From Novosphingobium endophyticum (GTDB lineage Bacteria > Pseudomonadota > Alphaproteobacteria > Sphingomonadales > Sphingomonadaceae): a stretch of 64,000 nucleotides of DNA. The notes under the pieces were generated by a model, which saw only the letters and a program-made list of their open reading frames with translations, had not been told where the DNA came from and made no database searches. Location of the stretch: the NCBI RefSeq assembly GCF_014640675.1, contig NZ_BMHK01000018.1, forward strand, positions 19,016 to 83,015. Direction: 5' to 3'. Position 1 is the stretch's first letter, and every line of letters begins with the position of its first letter. The translations under genes and the position numbers were made by a program. This document shows, one piece after another, positions 50,495 through 59,024 of the stretch.

Positions 50495-51658
50495 ATGGAC
50501 CTCGCCTACACACCCGCGCAGCAGGCCTTTCGCGCAGAGGTCCGCGCCTGGCTGAAAGAGCATCTGCCGTCGCAGCCGCTCGTGACGCTCGAGTGCCGCG
50601 AGGGGTACGACCAGCATGTGGAATGGGAGCGCACGCTGGCCGGCGGTAACTGGGGCATGGTCACCTGGCCGGAAGCCTACGGCGGACGTGGGCTCGATCT
50701 GATCGAATGGCTGATCTTCGAAGAGGAATACTGGGCCAGCGGCGCTCCGCTGCGGGCGAACCAGAACGGCATTTTCCTGCTTGGTCCGACCATCATGGAA
50801 TTCGGCACCGATGAGCAGAAGGCGCTCTTCCTGACGCCGATGGCGCGCGGCGAAGTCATCTGGGCGCAGGCCTGGTCCGAGCCGGGCGCAGGCAGCGACA
50901 TGGCGGCGATCTCGTCGAAGGCCGTACGTGACGGCGACCATTACGTACTCACGGGGCAGAAAACCTGGTCCAGCCGCGCCGCCTTCGCGGACTGGGGCTT
51001 CGGCATCTTCCGCACCGATCTGGAGAGCGAGCGCCACAAGGGCCTGACCTTTATCCTGTTCGACCTCGACAGCCCCGGCATTACGCGCCGGCCGATCCGC
51101 CAGCTCCATGGTGAGACGGGCTTTGCCGAGCTGTTCTTTGACGAAGTGCGGGTGCCGGTGGCGAACCGCCTGGCTGGAGAAGGCGAAGGCTGGAACGTCG
51201 CCATGGCGACTGCGGGCTTCGAACGAGGGCTCATGCTGCGTTCGCCCGGACGCTTCCAGGCGACAGCCAAGCGGCTGGTGGAGCTGTACCGCCAGAATGC
51301 GCACCGTGCCTCTCCTGCCGCGCGCGAGGCCGTGGCTCAGGCCTGGGGCGCCGCGCAGGCCTATGCCTATAATACTTATGCGGTGGCGGCGAAGATCATG
51401 GCCGGCGGCAAGATCGGCGCGGAAGCCAGCCTCAACAAGATCTTCTGGTCGGAGCTGGACCGCGCGATGCACCGCACCGGGATGCAACTATTGGGCGCGC
51501 ATGCCGAACTGAAGCGCTTTGCCGATGGCAGCCAGAACGACTGGCTCGAAGGCTACATGTTCTCTCTGTCCGGGCCGATCTACGCCGGTTCGAACGAGGT
51601 TCAGCGCAACATCACTGCCGAGCGGCTGCTCGGTCTGCCGCGCGTGGGAGCAGGCTGA
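50495..51658 (+). CDS. ipdE1: Acyl-CoA dehydrogenase, large subunit (IpdE1-like)
   Basis: A 387-residue acyl-CoA dehydrogenase. QAWSEPGAGSDMAAI is the FAD-binding middle segment, and IYAGSNEVQRNITAERLLGLPR carries the Glu at the usual catalytic position. The next gene encodes a shorter partner of 315 residues, the arrangement of alpha2-beta2 steroid acyl-CoA dehydrogenases. The assignment to IpdE1 rests on the pairing and neighbourhood and is tentative relative to the second pair at 55132-57362. Its stop overlaps the partner start. Confidence 0.85.
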   Translation: MDLAYTPAQQAFRAEVRAWLKEHLPSQPLVTLECREGYDQHVEWERTLAGGNWGMVTWPEAYGGRGLDLIEWLIFEEEYWASGAPLRANQNGIFLLGPTIMEFGTDEQKALFLTPMARGEVIWAQAWSEPGAGSDMAAISSKAVRDGDHYVLTGQKTWSSRAAFADWGFGIFRTDLESERHKGLTFILFDLDSPGITRRPIRQLHGETGFAELFFDEVRVPVANRLAGEGEGWNVAMATAGFERGLMLRSPGRFQATAKRLVELYRQNAHRASPAAREAVAQAWGAAQAYAYNTYAVAAKIMAGGKIGAEASLNKIFWSELDRAMHRTGMQLLGAHAELKRFADGSQNDWLEGYMFSLSGPIYAGSNEVQRNITAERLLGLPRVGAG

Positions 51659-52605
51659 TGGATTTCCGCTTCACCGAAGATCAGCTGACGCTCGCCGAAG
51701 GCGTTCGTGACTATCTCGAGGGGACGCACGGCCCCGAGGTTCTGCGCCGCCTGGACGAGCAGGGCGCGCGCGATCCGGCGATCTGGCAGGGTTTGGTCGA
51801 AATGGGCCTGCCGGGCCTGATGGTGCCGGAAGAGCAGGGGGGGCTCGGCCTTGGTCTTGTAGAGGCAGCGATGATCGCTGTGGAATGCGGGCGCGCGTGC
51901 CTGGCCGAGCCGCTGGTCGATGTCGCCTTCGTCATGGCGCCGTGGCTTGCGGCGAAGGGCGAGACCGGATCGCTTGCGGCAATCGTTGCGGGCGAGGAAC
52001 GGCCTTTGCCGGTTCACGCGATCAACCCCTGGGTCGCCGATGGCGAGGGCGAAGCGCTGCGCAGCGTCGATCCCCTGCGCCAACTGGCGGTCGTGCCGGC
52101 TAAAGTCAGCGATGATCCGCATCTGCTGGACCTCGGCGCGCTGATGAGTGCTGCGCAACTGGTCGGCCTTGCCGATGCGATGCTGGTGCAAGCCACCGAA
52201 TATGCCAAGGTGCGTACCCAGTTCGGGCAGCCGATCGGCGCGTTCCAGGCGATCAAGCACCAGCTTGCGAGCTGCGCGGTCGCGATCGAATTCGCCAAGC
52301 CTGTTTTGTGGCGTGCGGCCAAGGCGCTGAACGACGGTGTCGAGAGCGCGCCGGTCCATGTCAGCCATACCAAGCTCGCTGCGACCGATGCCGCCTTCCT
52401 GACGGCGGAAACCGCGATCCAGGTGCATGGCGCGATGGGCTACACTTACGAAGTCGATCTCCATTTCTGGATGAAGCGGACCTGGGCGCTCGGTGGCGCC
52501 TGGGGAGACCGCGCCTTTCATGTCGCCCGCATCGACCGAGCCGTAATCGGCGATGCAGACCGGGAGCCGACGCTGGCGATCGGTCCCGATCACACATTTG
52601 CCTGA
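51658..52605 (+). CDS. ipdE2: Acyl-CoA dehydrogenase, small subunit (IpdE2-like)
   Basis: A 315-residue acyl-CoA dehydrogenase-like protein with a reduced middle domain. RTQFGQPIGAFQAIKHQLASC is the FAD-contact segment, and IQVHGAMGYTYEVDLHFWMKR the C-terminal helix pair; the catalytic Glu segment of the large subunit is missing. Such short chains pair with a full-length chain to build a heterotetramer with two active sites for bulky ring substrates. It starts on the last base of the large subunit gene (TGATG). Tentative IpdE2. Confidence 0.85.
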   Translation: MDFRFTEDQLTLAEGVRDYLEGTHGPEVLRRLDEQGARDPAIWQGLVEMGLPGLMVPEEQGGLGLGLVEAAMIAVECGRACLAEPLVDVAFVMAPWLAAKGETGSLAAIVAGEERPLPVHAINPWVADGEGEALRSVDPLRQLAVVPAKVSDDPHLLDLGALMSAAQLVGLADAMLVQATEYAKVRTQFGQPIGAFQAIKHQLASCAVAIEFAKPVLWRAAKALNDGVESAPVHVSHTKLAATDAAFLTAETAIQVHGAMGYTYEVDLHFWMKRTWALGGAWGDRAFHVARIDRAVIGDADREPTLAIGPDHTFA

Positions 52606-52614
52606 GGAACAGTC

Positions 52615-53766
52615 ATGGCCGAGGCCTATATCATCGATGCCGTCCGCACCCCGATTGGTCGCAAGAAGGGCTCGCTGGCGCATGTCCATCCGGCTGACCT
52701 GGGGGCCCACCCGATCAGGGCGCTGATCGAGCGCACCGGGATCGACGCCAATGCCGTCGATGATGTCGTATGGGGCTGCTGCGATACTATCGGGCCGCAG
52801 GCCGGCGATATCGGGCGCACCGTCTGGCTGGTGGCGGGAATGCCGCAGCACGTGCCGGGAACGACCATCGACCGGCAGTGCGGCTCCAGCCAGCAGGCGG
52901 TCCACTTCGCAGCGCAGGGAGTGATGTCGGGCACGCAGGATCTTGTCGTGGCCGGCGGTAGCCAGGCCATGAACGCGATCCCCATTTCGGCGGCGATGTA
53001 CGCCGGTCAGGCCTATGGCTTCGACGATCCCTTCACCGGCGCGAAGGGATGGGTCGATCGCTACGGGCCGGGCCTGCTGAACCAGATCAACTCGGCCGAA
53101 ATGATCGCCCGCAAGTGGGAAATCGGGCGCGAGGCGATGGAGGAATTCGCCCTCGCCAGCCACCAGCGAGCTCAGGCAGTGACCGAGGCGGGATGGTTCG
53201 CCGGCGAAATCGCGCCGCTTGAGGGCCTGGACAGGGACGAGACGATCCGTCCCACCACCACGCTTGAAGGGCTGGCCGCGCTCAATACCGTTCAGGAGGG
53301 CGGCGTCGTCACCGCCGGGGTCGCCAGCCAGAACTGCGACGGAGCGGCCGCGCTGCTGATCGCTTCGGAACGCGCGGTGAAGGACCACGGCCTCACCCCT
53401 CGCGCGCGAGTGCATCACATCTCCGTGCGGGCCGACGATCCGGTGTGGATGCTGACCGCGCCGATCCCCGCGACGCGCCATGCCTTGCAGAAAGCCGGGA
53501 TGCGCATCGAGGATATCGATCTGTTCGAATGCAACGAGGCCTTCGCCAGCATTCCGATGGCATGGATGAAGGAACTGGGCGTCCCGCATGAGAAGGTCAA
53601 CGTGCAGGGCGGCGCGATCGCGCTGGGGCATCCGCTTGGCGCAACTGGCGCTCGCCTGATGACGACGCTGTTGGGCGCACTGGAGCGCACGGGCGGACGC
53701 TATGGCCTGCAGACGATGTGCGAGGGCGGCGGGCAGGCCAATGTAACCATCATCGAGAGGCTGTAA
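52615..53766 (+). CDS. fadA6: Acetyl-CoA acyltransferase (thiolase, FadA6-like)
   Basis: A 383-residue thiolase with nucleophile Cys89 in [25 protein letters not shown] with the active-site His, and MCEGGGQ with the second Cys near the C-terminus. Length and neighbours match FadA6 of the HIP pathway, where it releases acetyl-CoA from the opened ring chain. A second thiolase is encoded at 59025; which of the two acts at which step cannot be decided. Ten bases after the dehydrogenase pair. Confidence 0.87.
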   Translation: MAEAYIIDAVRTPIGRKKGSLAHVHPADLGAHPIRALIERTGIDANAVDDVVWGCCDTIGPQAGDIGRTVWLVAGMPQHVPGTTIDRQCGSSQQAVHFAAQGVMSGTQDLVVAGGSQAMNAIPISAAMYAGQAYGFDDPFTGAKGWVDRYGPGLLNQINSAEMIARKWEIGREAMEEFALASHQRAQAVTEAGWFAGEIAPLEGLDRDETIRPTTTLEGLAALNTVQEGGVVTAGVASQNCDGAAALLIASERAVKDHGLTPRARVHHISVRADDPVWMLTAPIPATRHALQKAGMRIEDIDLFECNEAFASIPMAWMKELGVPHEKVNVQGGAIALGHPLGATGARLMTTLLGALERTGGRYGLQTMCEGGGQANVTIIERL

Positions 53767-53771
53767 GGGCG

Positions 53772-54224
53772 ATGGCCAATCCCGCGATCGATATTCCCAA
53801 CCTGCTGCACCTGTATGCCGAGCACCTGGACGCCGGGCGCTTCCACGAGGTTGCGCGCATGTTCGATCATGGCTGCGTGGTGGTTTACGGCGAGGAGATC
53901 CGCGGCACCGAGGCCGTCGAGAAGATGTGCCGCAGCTTCATTCGGGTTTATCCCGACGGCACGCCAAAAACGCGCCACGTCGCCTCCAACGCCATCATCG
54001 AGATGGACGAGGATGGGCAGGGCGCGTCATGCCGCTCGCTCTGGACGCTCCTCCAGGCGACGGATGCGTTGCCGCTGCAGGTTGTCGGGGGCGGACGTTA
54101 TCATGATCGGTTCGCGGTGATCGACGGAACCTGGTGTTTCACCCGGCGCGAATACGCGGGTGTCGATTTCTGGGGTGATGCAAGCGCTCACCTGCTCGGC
54201 CCCGCTGAAAAATGGAAAGGTTGA
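53772..54224 (+). CDS. SnoaL/NTF2-fold protein, BaiE-like family
   Basis: A 150-residue SnoaL_4-type protein: LYAEHLDAGRF gives Tyr-x4-Asp, TPKTRHVASN the His, and RYHDRFAVIDGTWCFTRREY the C-terminal strand, the same arrangement as the BaiE-like proteins at 15033 and 27345. ATG 53772 is five bases after the thiolase stop; the frame upstream is inside the thiolase gene. Embedded in the ring-degradation operon, so possibly a hydratase/dehydratase for a CoA-ester intermediate or for a ring hydroxyl. Confidence 0.78.
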   Translation: MANPAIDIPNLLHLYAEHLDAGRFHEVARMFDHGCVVVYGEEIRGTEAVEKMCRSFIRVYPDGTPKTRHVASNAIIEMDEDGQGASCRSLWTLLQATDALPLQVVGGGRYHDRFAVIDGTWCFTRREYAGVDFWGDASAHLLGPAEKWKG

Positions 54225-54226
54225 AG

Positions 54227-55129
54227 ATGGGAATCTGCGACAACAGGACGGTTATCGTTACTGGCGCCGCGCGGGGGCTTGGTCGGGCCTATGCGCTGGC
54301 GTTCGCGGCTGAAGGGGCTAACGTCGTGGTCAATGATATCGGCACCTCGCTGGGCGGCGAAGGCCGGGACACCAGCGCCGCCGACGGCGCCGTGGCCGAA
54401 ATCGTCGCCGCTGGCGGCAAGGCTATCGCCAACTATGAGGACATCACCGATTGGGACGCGGCAAAGCGCATCGTCGATGCCGCGATCGCCGAGTTCGGTG
54501 ACCTTCATGTGGTGGTCAACAACGCCGGGATCGTGCGCGACCGGATGTTCGTTTCGGCTACGCTCGAAGAATGGGACGCGACGATGCATGTCCACTTGCG
54601 TGGACATTTCTGTATCAGCCGCCATGCGGTGGACCATTGGCGGGCGAAGCAGAAGGCCGGCGCCAATCCTGACGCGCGCATTATCAACACCACCTCGGGT
54701 GCGGGATTGCAGGGCTCCATTGCGCAGGCGGCCTATTCGACCGCCAAGGGCGGCATCGCCTCGCTTACGCTGGTGCAGGCGGCCGAACTGGGCCGCTATG
54801 GCATCACCGCCAATGCCCTCGCTCCGTCGGCGCGGACGCGCATGACCGAGCAGGCCTTCGCAGACAAGATGTCGACTCAGGAATCCGCTTTCGACGTGAT
54901 GGACCCGGCGAACATCGCGCCCACCGTTGTCTGGCTTGGCAGCAGTGCCTCTGCCCATGTCACCGGATGCGTCTTTGAGCTGGAAGGTGGCAAGATCATG
55001 ATCGAGGACGGCTGGCGCGAAGGTCCGTTCACGGATCGCGGCGAGCGCTGGGACCCGGCAGACGTGGGCGCCGCGGTCGATGCCCTGCTGGCCGAGCGCA
55101 TCGCGCCGCGCAAGGTTTGGGGTACCTGA
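54227..55129 (+). CDS. SDR-family oxidoreductase, MFE-2-like
   Basis: A 300-residue SDR: TGAARGLG near residue 12, NNAGIVRDRMF, Ser in TTSGAG and YSTAK. NDIGTSLGGEGRD after strand 2 and the RDRM block are typical of the 17-beta-HSD type 4/(3R)-hydroxyacyl-CoA dehydrogenase branch. ATG 54227 follows GGAAAGG by six bases. With a MaoC hydratase encoded downstream, a (3R)-hydroxyacyl-CoA dehydrogenation in side-chain or ring beta-oxidation is a reasonable inference; similar SDRs occur in the mycobacterial HIP regulon. Confidence 0.87.
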   Translation: MGICDNRTVIVTGAARGLGRAYALAFAAEGANVVVNDIGTSLGGEGRDTSAADGAVAEIVAAGGKAIANYEDITDWDAAKRIVDAAIAEFGDLHVVVNNAGIVRDRMFVSATLEEWDATMHVHLRGHFCISRHAVDHWRAKQKAGANPDARIINTTSGAGLQGSIAQAAYSTAKGGIASLTLVQAAELGRYGITANALAPSARTRMTEQAFADKMSTQESAFDVMDPANIAPTVVWLGSSASAHVTGCVFELEGGKIMIEDGWREGPFTDRGERWDPADVGAAVDALLAERIAPRKVWGT

Positions 55130-55131
55130 CC

Positions 55132-56187
55132 ATGGACTTCGTCTTCACCGACGAACAGGTGATGATAGCTGACACAGTCAGCGCTTTTCTGGTCGAATCC
55201 GCGACGAGCGAGCGGACGCGCGCTGCCATGGCCGCCGACGGTCTCGACCGCTCGCTCTGGGCTTCGTTCTGCGAGGATCTGGGGCTGGCCGGCATCGGCG
55301 TGCCGGAAGAGTCGGGCGGCGTCGGTCTTGGGATGGTTGAGCAGGCGATCGTCGCCGAAGCGGCCGGTGCGACCGTTGCCCCCTTGCCCTTGCTGGGCCA
55401 CGCCATGCTGGTCCGGGCAATCGTCGCGGGGGGCTCGCACGAGCAGAAGGACACCTGGCTGTCGAGGCTGGTGTCCGGCCGGATCGTTGGAGCGGTGGCC
55501 CGTGCCGAGCACTGGCAGGACAAGGGTTCCAGCCTGAGTCTCGTGGCGGACTTCGTTCCGCACGGCGCCTCGGCCGATCTCATCATGGTCTGCGGTGAAG
55601 CACGCGCCTGGCTGGTGGATGCCGCCCAGCCGCAGGTCACCCGGATCGGTCACGTCACCATGGACCAGACCCGGCCTCTGGCAACGGTCACGCTGACCGA
55701 AGCAAGGGTGGAAGAACTGCCCGACGGACCGGCAGCTATCGCGGCGGCGGAAGTGACTGGCTTGCTCTCCCTTTCTGCGGAGGCTCTCGGCGTGGCGCAG
55801 GAAGCGCTCGACCGGACCGTCGCTTATTCCAAGGAGCGCATTCAGTTCGGTCGGCCCATCGGTTCCTTCCAAGCTTACAAGCACCGCCTTGCCGACATGA
55901 TGGTCCTGATCGAGCAGGCGCGCTCCGCTGTGTACTGGGCCGCCTGCGCGCTTGATGAAAACGATGCCGATGCCTGGCTCGCGCTGCACGCGGCCAAGAG
56001 CTTCTGCGCCGATACGGCCTTCATGTGCGCTGCGAACATGATCCAGTTGCACGGCGGCATCGGCTTTACCTGGGAGCACGACGCGCACCTGTTCTTCAAG
56101 CGCGCCCGGTCCATCCAGACGCTGATGGGATCGGGCAACCATCACCGCGAAAAGGTGGCCGCGATGGTTTTGGGAGAAGCAGCATGA
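55132..56187 (+). CDS. Acyl-CoA dehydrogenase, small-subunit type
   Basis: A 351-residue acyl-CoA dehydrogenase-like chain. The N-terminal helices GLAGIGVPEESGGVGLGM are normal, the middle domain is short, and RIQFGRPIGSFQAYKHRLADMM is the FAD-binding segment; the ending GSGNHHREK lacks the catalytic Glu segment. It is coupled by ATGA to a full-length partner at 56184. Together they form the second alpha2-beta2-like pair of the operon. ATG 55132 two bases after the SDR stop. Confidence 0.85.
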   Translation: MDFVFTDEQVMIADTVSAFLVESATSERTRAAMAADGLDRSLWASFCEDLGLAGIGVPEESGGVGLGMVEQAIVAEAAGATVAPLPLLGHAMLVRAIVAGGSHEQKDTWLSRLVSGRIVGAVARAEHWQDKGSSLSLVADFVPHGASADLIMVCGEARAWLVDAAQPQVTRIGHVTMDQTRPLATVTLTEARVEELPDGPAAIAAAEVTGLLSLSAEALGVAQEALDRTVAYSKERIQFGRPIGSFQAYKHRLADMMVLIEQARSAVYWAACALDENDADAWLALHAAKSFCADTAFMCAANMIQLHGGIGFTWEHDAHLFFKRARSIQTLMGSGNHHREKVAAMVLGEAA

Positions 56188-57362
56188 AGCTGGGTTTTTC
56201 CCTCGCCGAAGAAGCGTTCCGCGACGAATGCGCGGCCTGGTTGCAGGACCGCATGGCGAATGCCTTCGCCGACATTCGCGGCATTGCCAATCTCACCGAA
56301 AAGATTGAGCGTCGAAAGGAATGGGAGCAGGAACTGGCGGCGCACCGCTGGTCCTGCATTGGCTGGCCCGAACAATGGGGCGGACGCGGGGCGAGCCTGG
56401 CCGAGCAGGTCATCTTCGCCGAGGAATACGCGCGCGCCGGCGCGCCGGGACGCGTCAATCATATCGGTGTGGAACTGGCCGGCCCCACGATCCTGGCGTT
56501 CGGGACGGAGGAGCAGAAGGCGAAGTTCCTGCCGGGCATCGCTGCGGGAACCTCGATTTGGTGCCAGGGATATTCGGAACCCAATGCCGGCTCCGACCTT
56601 GCCAATGTCCGTACCAAGGCGCGCCTTGAAGGCGACCAATGGGTGGTCAACGGCCAGAAGGTCTGGACCAGCCTTGCCCACTATTCGGACTGGATCTTCG
56701 TCGTCGCGCGCAGCGAGGAGGGCTCGAAAGGTCCCAAGGGACTGACGTTCCTGATGATGAAACTGGACCAGCCGGGCATCGACGTGGTGCCCATCCGCCA
56801 GATCAACGGCGAAGCCGAGTTCAACGAAACCTTCTTTGCCGATGCACGCTGCCCGGCGGACAGCCTGATCGGCACGCCGGGCGACGGCTGGCGCGTGGCG
56901 ATGGGCCTGCTGGCGTTTGAACGCGGCGTTTCCACGCTGGGCCAGCAGATGGGCTTTCGCAACGAGCTTGACGAGATCATCCGGGTTGCTCGTGAAAACG
57001 GTGCGGCACGCGATCCCCTGATACGCCAGCGCATCGCTAAGGCCGAGATCGGCCTGCGCCTGATGCGCTACGGCGCGCTGCGCATGCTTTCGCGGACCGA
57101 CCTTTCGGCCATCGACGGCGCGGCACTGACGTACAAGATCCAGTGGGCGACGTGGCGCCGCGATCTTGGCGAACTGGCCATGGATGTGTTGGGGCAGGCG
57201 GGCGAGATCGCCGAGGGGGACGCCTACGAATGGGGCATGCTGCCCAACCTGTTCCTCTATTCCCGCTGCGACACGATCTATGGCGGGACCAACCAGATCC
57301 AGCGCAACCAGATTGCCGAACGCGGCCTGGGGCTCCCCCGCGAACCTCGCGGCGATGTCTGA
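56184..57362 (+). CDS. Acyl-CoA dehydrogenase, large-subunit type, Gln at the Glu position
   Basis: A 392-residue acyl-CoA dehydrogenase with QGYSEPNAGSDLANVRTKA in the middle domain and IYGGTNQIQRNQ near the C-terminus. In the usual family motif the residue after GGTN is the catalytic Glu; here it is Gln371, so the base must be elsewhere or the activity altered. Overall it resembles FadE30-type steroid dehydrogenases. ATG 56184 overlaps the partner stop; the frame upstream lies inside the partner gene. Confidence 0.86.
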   Translation: MKLGFSLAEEAFRDECAAWLQDRMANAFADIRGIANLTEKIERRKEWEQELAAHRWSCIGWPEQWGGRGASLAEQVIFAEEYARAGAPGRVNHIGVELAGPTILAFGTEEQKAKFLPGIAAGTSIWCQGYSEPNAGSDLANVRTKARLEGDQWVVNGQKVWTSLAHYSDWIFVVARSEEGSKGPKGLTFLMMKLDQPGIDVVPIRQINGEAEFNETFFADARCPADSLIGTPGDGWRVAMGLLAFERGVSTLGQQMGFRNELDEIIRVARENGAARDPLIRQRIAKAEIGLRLMRYGALRMLSRTDLSAIDGAALTYKIQWATWRRDLGELAMDVLGQAGEIAEGDAYEWGMLPNLFLYSRCDTIYGGTNQIQRNQIAERGLGLPREPRGDV

Positions 57363-57391
57363 TCGCGCCCGCTTCATTCAAGGATAGAGAC

Positions 57392-58168
57392 ATGACCGCT
57401 CCGCCATATCCCCAATCACATGGCCTTCTGAAGGACCGGACGGTGGTCGTGACCGCTGCCGCCGGGACAGGCATAGGCTATTCCACGGCGCGGCGCGCCA
57501 TCGAGGAAGGCGCCCGTGTGCTCATCAGCGACTATCACGAGCGCCGGCTCGGTGAAGCCGCCGAGCGGCTGTCGGAGGAAACCGGACAGAAGCCGGCCAC
57601 CTTCACCTGCGACGTGACCGCGCAGGACCAGGTCGATGCGCTGCAAGAAGCGGCGCTGCGCGAGCTTGGCCACATCGACGTGCTGATCAACAACGCCGGT
57701 CTTGGCGGTGAGGTGCCGGTCGTGGACATGACCGACGAGCAGTGGTTCCGCGTGCTTGACGTGACGCTCAACAGCGTTTTCCGGATGAGCCGCGCCTTCC
57801 TGCCGGGCATGTACGCACGCAAGTCGGGCGTGATCGTCAACAACGCCTCGGTGCTCGGCTGGCGCGCGCAAAAGGGGCAGGCGCATTATGCCGCCGCCAA
57901 GGCCGGCGTCATGGCCTTCACGCGCTGCTCGGCTGTAGAGGCGGCCGAGCACAACGTGCGCATCAATGCGGTCGCGCCCTCAATCGCCATGCATGCCTTC
58001 CTGGCCAAGGTCACCAGCGACGAACTGCTCGAACAGCTTTCCGCGCGCGAGGCGTTCGGACGCCCTGCCGAGGTGTGGGAAGTCGCCAATGTAATGATCT
58101 TCCTTGCCAGCGACTTGTCTTCTTACATGACTGGCGAAGTCGTGCCGGTATCGAGCCAGAGGGCCTGA
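57392..58168 (+). CDS. ipdF: IpdF-like SDR (5-hydroxy-HIC-CoA dehydrogenase)
   Basis: A 258-residue SDR with TAAAGTGIG as the unusual cofactor loop, SDYHERRLGEAAERL after strand 2, NNAGLGGEVPVVDMTDEQW, Ser in NASVLGW and YAAAK. The TAAAGTGIG loop and the SDYHERRL block match IpdF of the HIP pathway as I know it. It oxidises the ring hydroxyl of the HIC-CoA intermediate. ATG 57392, with AGGATAGAGA upstream and 29 bases after the dehydrogenase gene. Confidence 0.85.
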   Translation: MTAPPYPQSHGLLKDRTVVVTAAAGTGIGYSTARRAIEEGARVLISDYHERRLGEAAERLSEETGQKPATFTCDVTAQDQVDALQEAALRELGHIDVLINNAGLGGEVPVVDMTDEQWFRVLDVTLNSVFRMSRAFLPGMYARKSGVIVNNASVLGWRAQKGQAHYAAAKAGVMAFTRCSAVEAAEHNVRINAVAPSIAMHAFLAKVTSDELLEQLSAREAFGRPAEVWEVANVMIFLASDLSSYMTGEVVPVSSQRA

Positions 58169-58170
58169 GC

Positions 58171-58635
58171 GTGACGAAACTCTATCTGAACCCCCGCCAG
58201 TTGCTGGGCCAGAAAGGCAAGGATCTGGGCGTCACCCCCTGGCTGGAGATCGATCAGCGGCGTATCGACGGCTTTGCCGAGGTTACCGGCGATCACCAGT
58301 GGATCCACGTCGATCCGGTGCGCGCGGCCGAAGGGCCGTTCGGCGCGACGATCGCGCATGGGTATCTGACGCTCAGCCTCGTCAACTATTTCCTCCCGGA
58401 ACTGATCGAAGTCCAGGGCTTCGCGCACGCTGTTAATGTCGGAACCGACAGGCTTCGTTTTCTCGCGCCGGTTAAGGTCGGCTCGCGCATTCGCGGCAGC
58501 GGCGAGATCGTCGCTGTGGAAGAGATCAAGGGCGCGATTCAGTCGACCGTGCGCGTGACTGTCGAGATCGAAGGATCGGACCGGCCGGCATGCGTCATCG
58601 ACACGATCAGCCGCTATTTCCCGGAGGAGACGTGA
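58171..58635 (+). CDS. MaoC-type enoyl-CoA hydratase
   Basis: A 154-residue hot-dog-fold hydratase: FAEVTGDHQWIHVDP has the Asp/His dyad of R-specific enoyl-CoA hydratases, followed by FGATIAHGYLTLSLVNYFLPE and NVGTDRLRFLAPVKVGSRIR. GTG 58171 is two bases after the ipdF stop. It would hydrate an enoyl-CoA made by one of the dehydrogenase pairs, giving the (3R)-hydroxy ester for the MFE-2-like SDR at 54227. Its stop is fused to the start of the isomerase gene (TGATG). Confidence 0.88.
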   Translation: MTKLYLNPRQLLGQKGKDLGVTPWLEIDQRRIDGFAEVTGDHQWIHVDPVRAAEGPFGATIAHGYLTLSLVNYFLPELIEVQGFAHAVNVGTDRLRFLAPVKVGSRIRGSGEIVAVEEIKGAIQSTVRVTVEIEGSDRPACVIDTISRYFPEET

Positions 58636-59021
58636 TGCCCACGCGCGAGCAGATGGTCACGGCTGTAGAAGCCTACGTCGAGGCGTTCGCCCGCGAGGAT
58701 GTTGGCAGCCTGCTTGCCCTCTTCGCGGAGGATGCGGTGGTCGAGGATCCGGTAGGCAGTGAGCCCAGGCAAGGCCGGGCGCAGTACGAACCGTTCTTCA
58801 TCGGTACGGTCGGTTCGGGCGCGAAAGTAACGCTCGACGGACCCATCCGTACCGGCCCCGCCTACGCGGCCTTCGCCTTTCACGTCGATCTTATGTGGGA
58901 AGGTCAACCCATGCGGATCGACGTGGTCGATGTGTTCCATTTCGATGCCGAGGGCAAGATTCGCCATATGCAGGCCTTCTTCGGTGAAGCGAATTTCAAT
59001 CCGGTCAACAAGGATACTTGA
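58635..59021 (+). CDS. ksi: Steroid delta-5-isomerase (ketosteroid isomerase)
   Basis: A 128-residue NTF2-fold protein matching classical ketosteroid isomerase from end to end, as I recall the Comamonas and Pseudomonas enzymes. The catalytic residues fall exactly on the Comamonas numbering: Tyr14 (EAYVEAF), Asp38 (VVEDPVG) and Asp99 (DVVDVF). WEGQPMRIDVVDVFHFD and IRHMQAFFGEANF are also shared. It moves the double bond of 3-oxo-delta-5 steroids to delta-4, the form needed by KstD. ATG 58635 overlaps the MaoC stop. Found within the C/D-ring operon rather than next to kstD. Confidence 0.92.
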   Translation: MPTREQMVTAVEAYVEAFAREDVGSLLALFAEDAVVEDPVGSEPRQGRAQYEPFFIGTVGSGAKVTLDGPIRTGPAYAAFAFHVDLMWEGQPMRIDVVDVFHFDAEGKIRHMQAFFGEANFNPVNKDT

Positions 59022-59024
59022 GAG

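Noticed and set aside
51601..53631. 676-residue open frame on the minus strand
   Set aside because: Antisense to the acyl-CoA dehydrogenase and thiolase genes; His/Arg/Gly-rich with no recognisable domain.
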